This document shows, one piece after another, positions 5,435-6,167 of a stretch of 6,167 nucleotides of DNA. The notes below the pieces were generated by a model. The model had not been told where the DNA came from. It ran no database searches and saw only the letters and a list, made by a program, of their open reading frames with translations. Every line of letters starts with the position of its first letter. The stretch's first letter is position 1. Source of the DNA: Alphaproteobacteria bacterium (lineage in GTDB: Bacteria; Pseudomonadota; Alphaproteobacteria; ATCC43930; CGMCC-115725); contig JAFAHP010000713.1 in assembly GCA_019237175.1 (NCBI GenBank), forward strand, positions 1 through 6,167, written 5' to 3'. The translations under genes were made by a program, and so were the position numbers.

Positions 5435-6167
5435 GCTCCCCCGCTCTTCTCCGCCCATCGCCGAAAGAGACGCCGATCGTCTCGTTGCGCGGGATCGGCA
5501 AACGCTTCAACTCGGGGGTGACGGCCCTCGACCCGATTGATCTCGATGTCGGCCGCGGCGAATTCTTGAGCCTGCTCGGACCCTCGGGCTGCGGCAAGAC
5601 CACGTTGTTGCGCATTATCGCGGGTTTGAGCGAGCCGAGTGTCGGAGCCCGCCATCTAGCACTGGCGCCGCGTGTGGACAGCGGATCGGCGACGGGCCGG
5701 ATTGGCTTTGTTTTTCAAGACCCGACGCTGATGCCGTGGAGCAGTGTTCTGGGTAATGTGTTGTTGCCGTTCCGCCTCGCCCGTCGGGTCGGTCTGGCCG
5801 AACGCGAGCGCGCCGCGGCAGAATCGCGCGCTGTCGGGCTTGCCGGGTTCGAGCGCGCCTATCCACACCAGCTCTCGGGTGGAATGCGGATGCGCGTATC
5901 GATCGCCCGGGCGCTCGTCACCGATCCCGATCTGTTGCTGTTGGATGAGCCGTTCGCGGCGCTCGACGAAATTACCCGGATGGCGCTCAACGACGATCTG
6001 TTGCGGTTATGGCGAGACCGCCGGGCAACAGTTGTCTTCGTCACCCACAGCGTCTTCGAGGCGGTTTATCTGTCGACACGCATCGCCGTGATGTCAGCGC
6101 GGCCGGGGCATATCGTCGCCGACCTTGCGGTCGATCTGCCACAGCCGCGCGAGCGTGGGCTGCGCAC
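5431..6167 (+). CDS. ABC importer ATPase, nitrate/sulfonate/taurine (SsuB/TauB) type, C-terminus beyond window
   Basis: The frame is open to the window edge (245 codons). Motifs, counted from the CTG at 5431, are all present: Walker A GPSGCGKT (50-57), Q-loop FVFQDPTLMPW (Gln96), signature LSGGMRMR (148-155), Walker B LLLLDEP (168-174) with catalytic Glu173, D-loop ALDE, and the switch His206 in FVTHSVFEAVYL. The end, SARPGHIVADLAVDLPQPR, is typical of this family, which powers uptake of nitrate, sulfonates, taurine or thiamine precursors; the substrate cannot be told here. The start is uncertain. No ATG or GTG precedes the domain closely. The CTG overlaps the binding-protein stop (CTGA) just where an ATGA overlap would be expected, so an ATG may have mutated to CTG. 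The stretch between Walker A and the Q-loop (70-88) looks diverged. With its binding protein decayed, the gene may be inactive or on its way out. Confidence 0.88.
   Translation, partial: MSSPALLRPSPKETPIVSLRGIGKRFNSGVTALDPIDLDVGRGEFLSLLGPSGCGKTTLLRIIAGLSEPSVGARHLALAPRVDSGSATGRIGFVFQDPTLMPWSSVLGNVLLPFRLARRVGLAERERAAAESRAVGLAGFERAYPHQLSGGMRMRVSIARALVTDPDLLLLDEPFAALDEITRMALNDDLLRLWRDRRATVVFVTHSVFEAVYLSTRIAVMSARPGHIVADLAVDLPQPRERGLR

Noticed and set aside
1..6167. Mobile element, CRISPR array, tRNA or rRNA
   Set aside because: No transposase or integrase motifs, no regularly spaced direct repeats, and no tRNA- or rRNA-like sequence were seen.

Overview
This is a GC-rich window whose gene content points to an alphaproteobacterium of the Hyphomicrobiales/Rhodospirillales type. 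The pointers are an Ure2p-like GST, a nitrate/sulfonate-type ABC importer, small secreted proteins, short palindromic intergenic DNA and a possible NepR-like protein. That assignment is by protein resemblance only. Both ends cut through a gene: ilvD on the left and an ABC ATPase on the right.

Left third (1-2429, minus strand). Four genes are packed head to tail and read right to left: a Tat-exported calcineurin-type metallophosphoesterase, an amicyanin-like cupredoxin, a 72-residue single-span membrane protein, and dihydroxy-acid dehydratase (ilvD, C-terminus outside the window). Junctions are 0-15 bases, and ribosome binding sites lie inside or at the end of the preceding gene, so this is probably one operon. 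It joins two exported proteins to a cytoplasmic Fe-S enzyme of branched-chain amino acid synthesis.

Middle (2430-3711). A 302-base divergent intergenic region carries two outward-facing copies of a 26-base motif (GGAATAAA ... CGGTC ... GGTC). One copy sits before the phosphoesterase operon and the other before a 75-residue secreted protein, which suggests a shared, possibly ECF-sigma-dependent, promoter. A strong hairpin and a 114-residue lipoprotein of unknown function follow.

Right half (3712-6167). An Ure2p/YfcG-like glutathione S-transferase is complete except for an in-frame TGA at codon 7, where relatives have Trp or another sense codon. A 328-base gene-free stretch with palindromic, repeat-like DNA follows. 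Next is a small minus-strand gene whose C-terminus resembles the NepR anti-sigma motif, with a possible general-stress promoter upstream. Last is a decayed C-terminal remnant of an NMT1/NitT-TauT-type substrate-binding protein, running directly into an ABC ATPase gene that keeps all its catalytic motifs but seems to have lost its ATG start.

I see no mobile element, CRISPR array, rRNA or tRNA. The points most worth checking are the interrupted GST, the paired promoter motif, the unusual operon, and the half-decayed ABC importer.
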